Origin: Hemerocallis citrina
Taxonomy: Eukaryota; Streptophyta; Magnoliopsida; Asparagales; Asphodelaceae
Direction: 5' to 3'
DNA: 64,000 nucleotides
NCBI GenBank assembly: GCA_017893485.1
Contig: CM030362.1
Span: 31,414,089-31,478,088, forward strand
The translations under genes were made by a program, and so were the position numbers. Shown one piece after another: positions 1-9,540 of this stretch. The first letter of the stretch is position 1. The number at the start of each line of letters is the position of its first letter. Under the pieces are notes generated by a model. It saw nothing but the letters and a program-made list of their open reading frames with translations, made no database searches and was not told the origin of the DNA.

Positions 1-147
1 ACTCGAATCCTTAATGTAAAACTCTGACAATAAGAAATTGATCTTCCTTTCGAATTACTCTGACACGGTTTAATAATCCATCAAAACATATCCTTAGAAT
101 ATCCTTAGTCGCATCAATATAACTAGTAAACACGTATATTACATAAT
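1..147. other. Non-coding flank
   Basis: AT-rich single-copy-looking DNA with no gene or repeat that I recognise. Its last ~20 bases (cataatcat) begin a segment whose diverged second copy lies at about 29.28-29.60 kb. Confidence 0.5.
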
Positions 148-155
148 CATTCAAG

Positions 156-468
156 TAGGGTTGTAAATCAGACCGGACGGGGCCAGATTGTTATATGTTC
201 AAGCTCGGACCGAAATTTTACTCGGACGGGCTTATGTCCGGCTCGGTCCAGATCAAACAAAATTTTTATAGTCCGGGTTCGGTTCAGAAAGCATCGGACC
301 ACAACAATACTCGGACAGACTTATGTCTGGCTTGAGCTCAGTAAAACATCGGACCTAATAATTTGTTCATGTTTGGTTCGTATAACAGTTCGGACGGTCC
401 ACGGTCGGGCCATTTCTCGAGCCGGACTCGAACAAACAATGGACCGTCCTGTTCATTTTACACCCCTA
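156..468. mobile_element. hAT-type MITE (313 bp)
   Basis: The element starts TAGGGTTGTAAAT and ends ATTTTACACCCCTA, which are imperfect terminal inverted repeats of the common plant hAT type. It is bounded by an exact 8-bp target-site duplication, CATTCAAG, at 148-155 and 469-476; 8 bp is diagnostic of hAT transposition. The interior is full of CGGAC/GTCCG and CTCGG repeats in both orientations, as usual for subterminal transposase-binding repeats. There is no coding capacity, so it would depend on a transposase elsewhere. A diverged paralogous segment near 29.31 kb lacks the element (cataatcatcaagtacca) and acts as an empty site. Confidence 0.88.
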
Positions 469-476
469 CATTCAAG

Positions 477-693
477 TACCACAATGTTCTCCTAAGTCAG
501 TTCTCTCCATATATATTTGTTTTAGTTGTTTTCAAGGGCAACTAGCTCATATTGTAGACCTCCTCACCATGAAACCAACTTGATAGACAATTTTGTTCTC
601 TTTCCCAATCACCTTCTCATCTACTTCAAATATTCAAGCTCAATTCAACTATAGGTAAAACTAAGTCGCATCCTAAATTCATTCTGGAGTTCT
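477..693. other. Intergenic segment with paralogue at 29.3 kb
   Basis: No gene is seen. The order of short matches (caagtacca, then ctcaccataaaacca-like and tgatacacaattttgttt-like blocks, then aattcaacta) is repeated in diverged form at about 29310-29540. The two stretches are therefore an old dispersed duplication rather than a transposon. Confidence 0.55.
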
Positions 694-1539
694 TTAAAGC
701 ATCCACAATGGTGTTTCTCATTTTTGAGAAAATGGCATCTTCAGTAATAGGAATAGGGATTACGTCTGCAGTGATGGTTTTCTAAAATTTGAGAACGACG
801 GTACATGTGTTTCGTCCGTTTTTTTAACAGTTAATTAATTAATGATTAGATATGAAAATAGATTAATTAAACAATAAAATATATCCTAAACCATTAAATT
901 AAGCACTAACCTAACAATTATGCACTAACAAACAAAAAAAGGGTGGGACAGGACATGTCCCGTCCAAGCGAAAATGCTTGAAATGGGACAACATGTCTCG
1001 TTTGAGCATTTTTTAATTTTTTTTTAGTTGTACCGTCTGATCATTAAAAATTAAAAAAAAATCAGATCCCATTAAAAAAAAGGACGGAACAACATGTTCC
1101 GCAAGCCCGGCCCTGAGGTAGGGCCCAGAGGGCGAGCGCCCTGGGCCCCCAAAATTTGGGGCCCATTTTTTAATAACTTTTCAAAAAAAAGGTTGGCATT
1201 TCAAGATGAGATGTTATCCGTCTCAGTTACAAATCCAAACCATCTTCTTTCCCTTCAAATAAATTATATTTAGTAACTAGCTCTCGAGAAATCCCTCAAA
1301 ATCAGCTATATCCTAGCCGTTAGTTTTAGGAAAGAGAACAAAATTTAATTTTGGTAATTTTTGATATTCTAAGTTTAGTGATGTCCTATGCATTTAATTC
1401 AGGTGTAAATTCGCTAACGTGTTTTTCTTGTTTGGTCCAACTTGTATGATCTTCCATTGCGAACTATAACTGAATCAAACACCAAGTCTCCCACGTAAAA
1501 CTAATGCGCAATAAGGATACCCAAGTTATTAAATAAATA

Positions 1540-2610
1540 AAAAATGCATAGAGAATCCAATTGGAGTGCGTTTGTTTCAATATTTTTTTACTTTTTTCTG
1601 GATACTGTATCCACAGTTGGCGTTTGTTTTGAGTGTTTTTTCAAAACACTATTGAGAATACTGATACCCCTCGTTTTCCCCACTCTCCTCTCTCCCCGCT
1701 ATCCTCTCTCTCCCCCTCTATTTCCCAAAACCAAAACAGAACCCAAACAGAGATTCCCCCATCTTCATCTTCCTCCCGACTTCACAACCCACTCCACCTC
1801 GACCTCGCCCTTGCTCCGACGAGCGCCGTCACTGCCCTCCGCCATCTTCGCGCAACCCTTCGTCGCCGCCAGTCGACCCCCGACCCCTCATCTTCCTCCC
1901 GCTCGCCTCCTTGAACGCAGACCCAACCGCGCCGCTCGCACCATCGCCCCGTCGAAGCTCTGTCGAAGACCCCGAACCCAACCACCTTGCCCCTCTTCGC
2001 CTCATTCGCTGCCAGCGACCACCCTATGCCATCGCCTCCTTGTTTCCCTCGGTGTCGCGACCCCCTGGTTGCGCCGCCTCCAGCGTCGAAGCTCGACCCG
2101 CTGCTCACCACCCTCGCCGCCTACCGCCAGTCGCTCGCCGTTTCCCCTCCCGCCGTCACTCCCCGAAGCCGCCGTTGTCTCCCTACATTTCTTCCGCGCT
2201 CTCCTTCTCTCCCTCTCTCTCTGTCGTTAATTGGGAAGGAGATCAGGTGTGTTTTGGTTGGAATTGGGTGATTGGGGTTGATTTGTATCCCTGTCTTGTG
2301 TTTGTGTGGGATTCGAACGGAGTTTTGTTGCTGTTTGTAGAGGTTGGGTTGTGTGGAGAGGTGGAGTTGGTGTTATTGCTGTTTTGGAGTTTGTGTTGGA
2401 GAGTTGCTGTTTAGGTGTTGTTGGTGTATTGGTGTTTGGTGTTTGTGTGAAGGGGGAGATCCTGTTTGGTATTTTGTGGAAGTGAGATCTTGATCTTGTG
2501 TTTGGTGTTTTGGAGAAGGGGGTGTTGATCACTGTTTTGGGTGTAGAAGATCTGATCCCGTGTTTGCTGTTGTGTGAGAGGAGATCTGGAACTAGTTAGA
2601 GTCATCCAGA
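1540..2610 (+). other. C/T-rich leader followed by an intron-like G/T-rich stretch (inside hAT)
   Basis: From about 1660 to 2228 the sequence is strongly C/T-rich (CTCTCTCC runs) and locally GC-rich. It then changes abruptly after GGAGATCAG|GTGTGTT (donor-like, about 2246) into G/T-rich DNA. This is how many plant 5' leaders and first introns look, so a promoter-proximal gene piece may have been captured. The long open frames here (for example 1544-2230) are low-complexity Ser/Pro/Arg/Leu and differ in every frame. I do not regard them as proteins. Confidence 0.35.
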
Positions 2611-3020
2611 CACTGCACACGATACAAGAAATCCAAATACTGCTCATATCCAAAAAAAGAAAAAATAGATCCTATTTGTTTTCACATGCAATCTCAATAA
2701 AACAAACCAAAAAATACTCTTCAGTTAATACTGAAGTACTGCAATTACCAAAAGAGGCAGTGATAACATCAACACATTTATCCAAATTGCATAATTAATA
2801 CATGAACTGAGATTAGTTGCTTCACAAAAACATCCATACAAGATTTTCTTTTAATTTTGTACTCTAACGTGACGAACCAATCTTGGAGATGATGGCGTCT
2901 GATTTTTGCTCCATTCACATGCATGCTCAAGTTTCTTGTTCCAATACTTGTACAACATTGCAATCTAACTGCAACAATTAAAAAAATGTCAGCAAATGAT
3001 GAATGCAAATTGATTTAAAA

Positions 3021-4330
3021 AAATGTCACAAATATAACAGGACAGCTTTTGAACTCTCTTTTTCAGCAAAACAGATTTCAGAATACAGTTTTCAGCTAGA
3101 AATATAACAGAACAGCTTTTAAGCTGTCTTTTTCAGAAAAACAGCTTTCAGATAACAGTTTTCAGCTAGAAATATAACAGAACAGCTTTTAAGCTGTCTT
3201 TTTCAGCAAAACAGCTTTCAGATAAAAGTTTTCAGCAAGAAACATAACAGAACAGCTTTTAAGCTGTTTTTTTCAGAAAAACAGCTTTCAGATAACAGTT
3301 TTCAGCTAGAAATATAACAGAACAGCTTTGTAGCTGTCTTTTTCAGCAAAACAGCTTTCAGATCAAAGTTTTCAGCAAGAAACATAACAGAACAGCTTTT
3401 AAGCTGTTTTTTTTCAGAAAAACAGCTTTCAGATAACAGTTTTCAGCTAGAAATATAACAGAACAGCTTTGTAGCTGTTTTTTTCAGCAAAACAGCTTTC
3501 AGATAAAAGTTTTCAGCAAGAAACATAACAGAACAGCTTTTCAGCTGTTTTTTTCAGAAAAACAGCTTTCAGATAACGGGGATCAGCTAGAAATATAACC
3601 GAACAGCTTTTAAACTCGTTTTTTCAGAAAAATAGCTTTCAGATAACAGTTTTCAGCTAGAAATATAACCGAATAGCTTTTGAACTAGTTTTTTCAGAAA
3701 AACAGCTTTCAGATAACAGTTTTCAGCAAGAAATATAACCAAATAGCTTTTAAACTCGCTTTTTCAGAAAAACAGCTTTCAAATAATAGTTTTCAGCAAG
3801 AAATATAACCAAACAGCTTTTAAACTCGTTTTTTCAGAAAAAAAGCTTTCAGATAACAATTTTCAGCTATAAATATAACCGAACAGCTTTTGAACTCGTT
3901 TTTTCAGAAAAACAGCTTTCAGATAACGGGGATCAGCTAGAAATATAACCGAACAGCTTTTAAACTCGTTTTTTCAGAAAAACAGCTTTCAGATAACAGT
4001 TTTCAGCTAGGAATATAACCAAACAGCTTTTGAACTCGTTTTTTTCCAGAAAAACAGCTTTCAGATAACAGTTTTCAGCAAGAAATATAACCGAACAGCT
4101 TTTAAACTCGTTTTTACAGAAAAACAGCTTTCAGATAACAGTTTTCAGCAAGAAATATAATCGAACAGCTTTTAAACTCGTTTTTTCAGAAAAACAGCTT
4201 TCAGATAACAGTTTTCAGCTAGAAATATAACAGAACAGCTTCTAAACTCTCTTTTTCAGATAAACAGCTTTCAGAATACAGTTTTCAGAAAAAAATATAA
4301 CCAAACAGCTTTTAAACTCATTTTCAGAAT
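3021..4330. repeat. 70-bp tandem repeat (minisatellite), about 19 units
   Basis: The phrase AATATAACAGAACAGCTTTT recurs every 70 (rarely 71) bp from about 3031 to 4312. In the left part (about 3121-3560) two unit types alternate, one with TTTCAGAAAAACAG..GATAACAG..CAGCTAG, the other with TTTCAGCAAAACAG..GATAAAAG..CAGCAAG, giving a 140-bp higher-order repeat. Many left units contain the palindrome ACAGCTTTTAAGCTGT; to the right it decays to AGCTTTTAAACTCG. The array is non-coding and lies within the hAT element. Confidence 0.93.
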
Positions 4331-4684
4331 AACTCTTTTCAAAATAACAAAACAAACGGACTCTCAAGAGTCTCAACTGTCCAAGCTACAAATTCAACAA
4401 TAATGGGTTGACATAATGACGGGTTGTAACTTGGTAGTTGGTATTTGATAATTATGGTTCTTGCCTTCTTGGTTCTTGAGTTATTTTTATTTTCAACTTT
4501 CTTTTAAAAAAAAAATATTCATTTTAAATCTAACTTGAACAGTTGAGGACTAAGGATCTTGGGTTATGGTTGGATCTTGGCTTGAAGTTTGAAGTGTAAT
4601 CTGGTATGCGCTTACTAGCATTTTTTACTGTTAGTATTTTAATTTTTTATTATATTATTCTTTTGAATTGATTATCAGTTGTAC

Positions 4685-4768
4685 CTCACGATATTGAACA
4701 GCTCGTCCACCAAGTTTTGCATCTAGATCTAGTTCCATAGACTTGATGGCAGCAACCCTAGATTCATC
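4685..4768 (-). pseudogene. Captured villin exon (gelsolin-like domain), downstream of two
   Basis: On the minus strand an acceptor (tatatag) precedes 84 bp, exactly 28 open codons, followed by a donor (GAG|GTACAA). The peptide begins DESRVAAIKSMELD and ends LGGRAVQYRE. Plant villins have DEAGxAAIKTVELD..LGGRAVQYRE at this place in a gelsolin domain, directly after a conserved exon junction. Villins are actin-bundling and -severing proteins, but this is only a fragment: no neighbouring villin exon is seen downstream (to the left). It sits inside the hAT element, so I read it as captured gene sequence rather than a working gene. Confidence 0.8.
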
Positions 4769-4868
4769 CTATATATTTTTTGACAGTGGAGTGATTATCA
4801 TAACCTGTTAATAAGTGTCTCTCAAACGAAATGATACACATATATAGAATATAATTTCTACAACTAAC

Positions 4869-4930
4869 CTGACTTGTATCTTTTCCGAGCCAATAGTGGA
4901 TATCATGTCCAAAAGAACCACTTTTTAAAG
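4869..4930 (-). pseudogene. Captured villin exon fragment, upstream of two
   Basis: The minus strand reads SLKSGSFGHDIHYWLGKDTS followed by Q and the donor CAG|GTTAGT. A canonical 100-bp intron (4769-4868) joins it in frame to the next villin exon. LKSGS.xHDIHYWLGKDTSQ is a hallmark of plant villin gelsolin domains. I cannot fix the upstream end: open frame continues a little further right into bases that no longer look villin-like, so the capture breakpoint is probably near 4940-4960. Retention of the intron shows that the copy came from genomic DNA, not from a processed transcript. Confidence 0.8.
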
Positions 4931-5979
4931 AAAATATTTTGGAGGCTTGGAGTTGTCAAGATTATTTGGAACTAGTACACATATATGTGGTCATTTATTA
5001 TAATATTTGTATGACGTTTTTTTTTATCATTGAACTATTTGTAAGCTTTCTAATCATTTAAGTATTTATATATGACTATATTTCTGTGGTTATTTTGAAC
5101 ATGTAAATTATTTTTATAAATTAATGTATTTCAATTACTAAAAGAAGGGCCTCATAATCTTGTTCGCCCTGGACCTCCAAATTTCTCAGGACCGGTCCTG
5201 ATGTTCCGTCTCTTATAATTTGAGAATCGCAATTTCGTTTCTCATTTATGAGAAGGAACTGTGGCAATTTTGCCATTTTAGCAAACGATTGCAGAGCCTC
5301 ATTTCTCAAAAAATGAGAAATTGGCAAATATAGCAAACGACTGTGGATGCTCTTAGAGAACTCTCACATGCCCAAACCTCACTACAATATTGTACAGTGC
5401 ATTTTTTATGTACGAATATACATACTAACTACTAAGAAAAGATTTTTTTTTCTTTTTCGTTTATTTTTTCTTTTTTGGGATAAGGAAGGTGAGGCAAAAG
5501 CTCCCCAAGTTTCATTAAAAAAGTCTTCAAAATACTTACAGCATAAATTCAAATTCCATCAAACACTAATAATGTTCATCCAACCCAATAGACTGGAGAA
5601 TGAGACCAAACAAGGCAAGAACGTACATATGTATAACCAAAATAAAGCTAGGTAAGCCACCAAATACATCCATCATACGCATTATATATCTACCCTCCAA
5701 AAAACCAAATATACAGCTCCACAACCGACATCCATCGTTGGTGATACCAAAACAAGGGGGCTTTGGCATGTCAAGTGTTCTTGTTGTCCTGCCTATCTTG
5801 CTTCTCCTGAGAATCGGCCTCATATGTGGAAGTGGCGTAGTTAGCGAACTTCTACTTGGCCTTCTTTCGGCACGTTCACCTGCTTTGGTTAATAAAAAAA
5901 TGATTTTAGCCTGGATTGATTTAAAGAGTTGATGCAGATGTGAGTGTGAGTGTATGCCCCTAATATTTTTCTTATCACG

Positions 5980-6460
5980 TTATAACCAAATTGCCCAAAA
6001 AGTGGAAGGTGCCCCAATATCCCACAAGACCAAGTTAGTTTTATATATACATTCTACCCTCCATCTCCCCCCATAAGTAACTTGAAGTCTATGGCATAAG
6101 CCCTCCCAAAAATTATAAGCATATGGACAGTTTAGCAGAAGATGATCAATCGTCTCTAAACTTTCACCACACATAAAGCATTCTAGTAGGCCTAACCATC
6201 CTTACCTCGATACGTGGACCTGACCGAGAACATACCCTCTGTCTCAAGCGCCCAATGAATCTCATATGCTCTTCCATCGTTCCCCGGTTTCCAGTCTCGT
6301 AGAAAAAGCATGAGGTTTGTCTTGTCTACCCTTTCTTCGCTGTTTAGTCTTCCTCTTATTCTCGACTTATGTTGGTCATTCCGCCATTGTAGGCTGGCAC
6401 AGTCATTTGAATCTTTAGCATTCGCGAAGGTCCTAGGGTAAAGATGCATTAGTGGCACTG
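5980..6460 (-). pseudogene. LINE ORF2 C-terminal zinc-binding (zf-RVT) region
   Basis: One open stretch (6174-5980) reads MCGESLETIDHLLLNCPYAY followed by NFWEGLCHRL. This is the Cys-Glu-x-x-Glu-x-x-x-His-Leu-x-x-x-Cys pattern of the zinc-binding domain at the end of plant L1-type ORF2. The preceding open stretch (6458-6192) matches the linker that also occurs in the plus-strand LINE near 28.14-28.22 kb (FPEAYRYAANKNDSVDRQW there). They are separated by stops. It is dead as a protein and serves as a family marker. Confidence 0.75.
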
Positions 6461-6499
6461 GTCTGCACCATCTGCCCTTCCAAAACGAAATGTCATTTC

Positions 6500-7950
6500 C
6501 GTTTCATAAGGCAAACTTTGCCCTTATAAGGAAGATATCATTCGTCCGCAAAACCCCTTTCCAGAAGCCTAACATGGACACAATATTCTTGCCCATAGCG
6601 TGCACCCCTCCTTTCTAAAATAGGCATGCATTGACTAGTTGAGCCCATTTGGCCTTGAGTTTAAAATGCAATTTCCACTACCATTTACACAACAGTGCCC
6701 AGCTCATTTGTTTAAGGTTCAATATCCCCAACCCTCCGAACTCCCTTTTGCGACAAACAATACTCCACTAAAGTAGTGGATACCCTTTTCTTTCACCAAC
6801 TATACCATGCCAAAGGAATGTGCGCCTAATTCTGTCAATTCTTTTCTTGACCTAGACCAACATCTCGTAGAAGGACAGATAGTAGGAGAGAATATTGGAG
6901 ACAACCACATCAATTAGAATGAGTCTCCTCCCAAGCGATAGCGCTTTCTCTTTCCATCTTTCCAATCTCCTTTCAATCTTTTTTATGAGATCAAGCCAGT
7001 CATCCTTTCTCGGTACGTGAAAAGGAGATTTTGGGTTCTATAGTTTAGAATAGAGGCTACCTACATTTTTTCCTCATTTAGTTGTTACAGGAAGACGACT
7101 GCACTCTTATGGAAGTTCACCTTTAGGCCATACCAAAGTTCAAATAGACAAATGCCCCATTCGAGAAGGGTTACCTGTCTAATATCACATTCTCGAAAGA
7201 TCACAGTGTCAGCTGCGTATTCCAGGTTAGTAATTGCTGATGTACCTCTTCTCCCCAAGACCGGAGATGAATTCTCTGTCCCTATATCTGGCCAACCTTT
7301 TGTGCAGGTCGTCCACGATAATTGTGAGCAGGAAGGGGAGACAAAGGATCTTTTCTAATCTCTCTTCGACATAGTATCTCCCTCCTAGCCTTCCCATTAA
7401 ACAAAACATTCACCTTGGCCATTTCTAACCATGACCTAATCCAGCCAATCCACCCATCCCCAAATTTACGCTGCTTTAGGTTATCTAGGAGGCAATTCTA
7501 GTCCACCTTACCGTATGCTTTCTCAAAGTCGAAGTTCAACATGAAAGTGTTGACAAATCTATGTTTGTAGTCCTGGATAATTTCATGTACTGTTGCCACC
7601 CCATCTAGAATATCCCTACCCGCGATGTATCTTGAGATATCATTTAAAATCTAGAATATCCTCTACCATGTCACCAGTGACGTCCTTAAGTCTGTTTGCC
7701 AAGATCTTCAAAATAATCTTGAGGGAGCAATTTAGCAAACTAATTGGTCATAGGTCTCCCACCTTTGTTACCACCTTTTTCTTCGGGATGAGACTTACAA
7801 GTGCATAGTTGATTCTTCTGATTTCAGGGGCACCCTCAAAGAATTCTTCCATGATTCTCATGACATCATCTTTGTTTGTGTTCTAAAAATGTTTGTAGAA
7901 CATTGTAGGGGATCCATTTGGTCATGTGGCTTTATCCGCACCCAAACCTC
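6500..7950 (-). pseudogene. LINE reverse transcriptase remnant, YADD box altered
   Basis: In shifting minus-strand frames I read GDL*PISLLNCSLKIILKIL near 7770-7700 (the canonical R before PISLL replaced by TGA), the LSPFL-like block LCLPFLLTIIVDDLHKRLAR around 7340-7280, and NLEYAADTVIFRECD near 7230-7190. The last is the catalytic Y-A-D-D box with the first aspartate changed to alanine (GCT). Downstream frames to about 6500 contain the usual thumb-like sequence in fragments. Stops and frameshifts are frequent, so the copy is inactive. Confidence 0.75.
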
Positions 7951-8621
7951 AAATAGCTGACTTGACTTCTTCGCAGGTGAACGGACTGCTTAGTTCCATA
8001 ATGCGCTATTGAACTTCTGTCATCTCTATGTCCCAAAGGTCTGGCACAACCGAGCACCTGAGTCCGTCCGCCCCACCGAAAAGATCCTTATAGGAGGCAT
8101 CGATATGTTCCCTGATGACCTTAATGCCATCTTCTACTTACCCATCAATTTTCAACGAGTGAATGGTGTTGTTTATGCGTCTCATACTAGCAGTTTGGTG
8201 GAAGAATGCAATGTTGGCATCCACTTCCTAAAGCAACCTGACCCTAGACCTTTGTCTCCAGAAAATCACCTCCTTCTCGTACGTATTCAGAATGTCCTCC
8301 CTAGCTAGTCTTAAGGCTTCCTCGTCTGAAAGTGCCATTTCCTCCTCCCTCCTTTCCAGGCACTCAATTTCCTCAAGGGTTGCTTCCTTTCTTACAAAGA
8401 TGTTCTCAAAGGTGTCCCTATTCTATTTCTGCAGCATTTCTCAGGTTCCGAAACTTCCTTACTAAGGTTTCTACAGCGTTGCTGTTCATCTGGCCTTCTT
8501 CGGGCCAACAGTTGACCACGGCTTCATTGAAACGTTTGTGGAGTAGCCACATGTTCTCGAATTTGAATCTTTCTTAGGTTGTTGACTCTCTTCTCCTGAT
8601 GAAAGGAGTAAAGAGACATGA

Positions 8622-9292
8622 TTAGATGTGTACAAATTCTACATGCTGCCATCGGGAAAATGCCGTCCCATTATGGGGACACCAACACCCTATCCAGGTT
8701 GTCCAAAACTGGATTACCTCTTCGATTTGACCAGGTGAATTTCCTGTTATTGGTAGGCACCTCCAATATGTGCATCTGTGCAATAACCATGTTGAAGGTC
8801 CTTCTGTTGTTGCCATTACCCCTCCCCCCTTTTCTTCTGCTGCCGTATCGCACTGCGTTAAAATCGCAGCCCAAGATCCATGGGAAGGCCCATTTCTGCC
8901 TTATGTGCCTAAGCTCATTCCATAACTCTAGTTTTCGCTCCCTCCTATTTGGTCCACAGACTGCCGAAACCATAAAGATTATCCCATCCATCTTTCTAAC
9001 CAGAACGATGGATACTGAAAAGGATCTAATCCAGGAATACAGAAGGTCAAATTTGTCCTGATTAAACCCAACAAAGATAGCCCCAGATGCACTAATGGCA
9101 TCTTTAACTACCCAATCCTTAACGTGCTTGAGCTTTAGTAGACACAACTTAGTCTTCTCTAGACATACAATATTAGCTATATGTCTCCTAAAGACCACCT
9201 CTAACATACGCTTGTTTGGCCGGCTTGCCGAGCCCTCGGACGTCCTAGAATATGGTGTTCAACATTAACACCATTGTTAGCTCAAGGGACTG
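8622..9292 (-). pseudogene. LINE endonuclease (APE-like) domain remnant
   Basis: The open stretch 9207-8671 carries IVCLEKTKLC (catalytic Glu block), GCDFNAVRY (the GDFN block) and RKFTWSNRRGNPVLDNLDRV, all typical of the endonuclease/exonuclease/phosphatase fold in plant L1 ORF2. Just upstream, in another frame, DVRGLGKPAKQA (about 9262-9220) is the usual N-V-R-G-L-G start. It is preceded by TAG where the family has Trp, and is separated from the rest by a frameshift near 9210. The enzyme would nick target DNA to prime reverse transcription. Confidence 0.82.
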
Positions 9293-9374
9293 GTGCACTG
9301 GTCTTTTTTTTATGACCCCTATCTGTCGAGGCACATCTCCTTGCTCCTCGGCAGTGTAATTAAAAAGTTAAGCT

Positions 9375-9540
9375 ATATATGGTTAGCACATAGTACCATG
9401 TCATTTTCCCTAGCTCTAATATGAGAGAAGTTTTCTAAGAGTGCATCATTGCCCCCCCCCCCCCCCCCCCCATGTCATTTTCCTTAGCTCTAATATGGTT
9501 AGCACATAGTACCATGTCATTTTCCCTAGCTCGACTGCAC
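9375..9540. repeat. Local triplication around a 20-base poly(C) run
   Basis: The phrase ACCATGTCATTTTCC(C/T)TAGCTC appears three times (about 9398, 9471 and 9510), partly with atggttagcacatagt before it. A homopolymer of 20 C lies at 9452-9471, at the junction of the first and second copies. This is either a genuine slippage product or a sequencing/assembly artefact. Confidence 0.75.

Larger units (their letters stand above)
1102..5200. mobile_element. Non-autonomous hAT element (4.1 kb) carrying host gene pieces
   Basis: The termini CAAGCCCGGCCCTGAG (left) and CAGGACCGGTCCTGAG (right, reverse complement) are flanked by an exact 8-bp duplication ATGTTCCG at 1094-1101 and 5201-5208. This places the element inside the Harbinger-like MITE. 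The left end continues with the GGGCCC..AAAATTTGGGGCCC type sequence typical of plant hAT ends. No hAT transposase domain is seen. The cargo comprises a C/T-rich leader-like region (about 1660-2255), a 70-bp minisatellite (about 3021-4330) and two villin exons on the minus strand (4685-4930). It therefore resembles a gene-capturing (Pack-type) hAT. Confidence 0.82.
697..5352. mobile_element. PIF/Harbinger-like MITE, split by a nested hAT
   Basis: The left end reads AAGCATCCACAATGG and the right end, read inward on the other strand, GAGCATCCACAGTCG. TTA occurs on both outer sides (694-696 and 5353-5355). A 3-bp TTA duplication with this terminus type fits PIF/Harbinger (Tourist-like) MITEs. 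Only about 540 bp belongs to it (697-1093 and 5209-5352); the rest is the inserted hAT element. The left part contains imperfect palindromes of the type GGACA..TGTCC, also seen at 52.95-53.37 kb, where the same terminus recurs. The family assignment is inferred from ends and TSD; there is no transposase. Confidence 0.65.
5440..9292 (-). mobile_element. Degenerate L1-type LINE
   Basis: Read on the minus strand, fragments of an ORF2 appear in the correct order: endonuclease (about 9290-8620), reverse transcriptase (about 7950-6500) and a C-terminal zinc-binding domain (about 6460-5980). An A-rich tail on the minus strand follows at about 5480-5437. Frames are broken throughout by stops and shifts. 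The LINE at 25.3-28.3 kb is a relative with the same motif spacing. The 5' end and ORF1 were not recognised; the tail position is inferred from the T-rich plus strand. Confidence 0.85.

Noticed and set aside
1544..2414. Long overlapping open frames in three frames and on the minus strand
   Set aside because: They come from C/T-rich low-complexity DNA lacking stops. The peptides are Ser/Pro/Arg/Leu-rich, share no domain and exist in every frame.
3021..4330. Regular ~70-bp repeats suggesting a CRISPR array
   Set aside because: Whole units are repeated with no unique spacers, there are no cas genes and the context is plant transposon DNA. It is a minisatellite.
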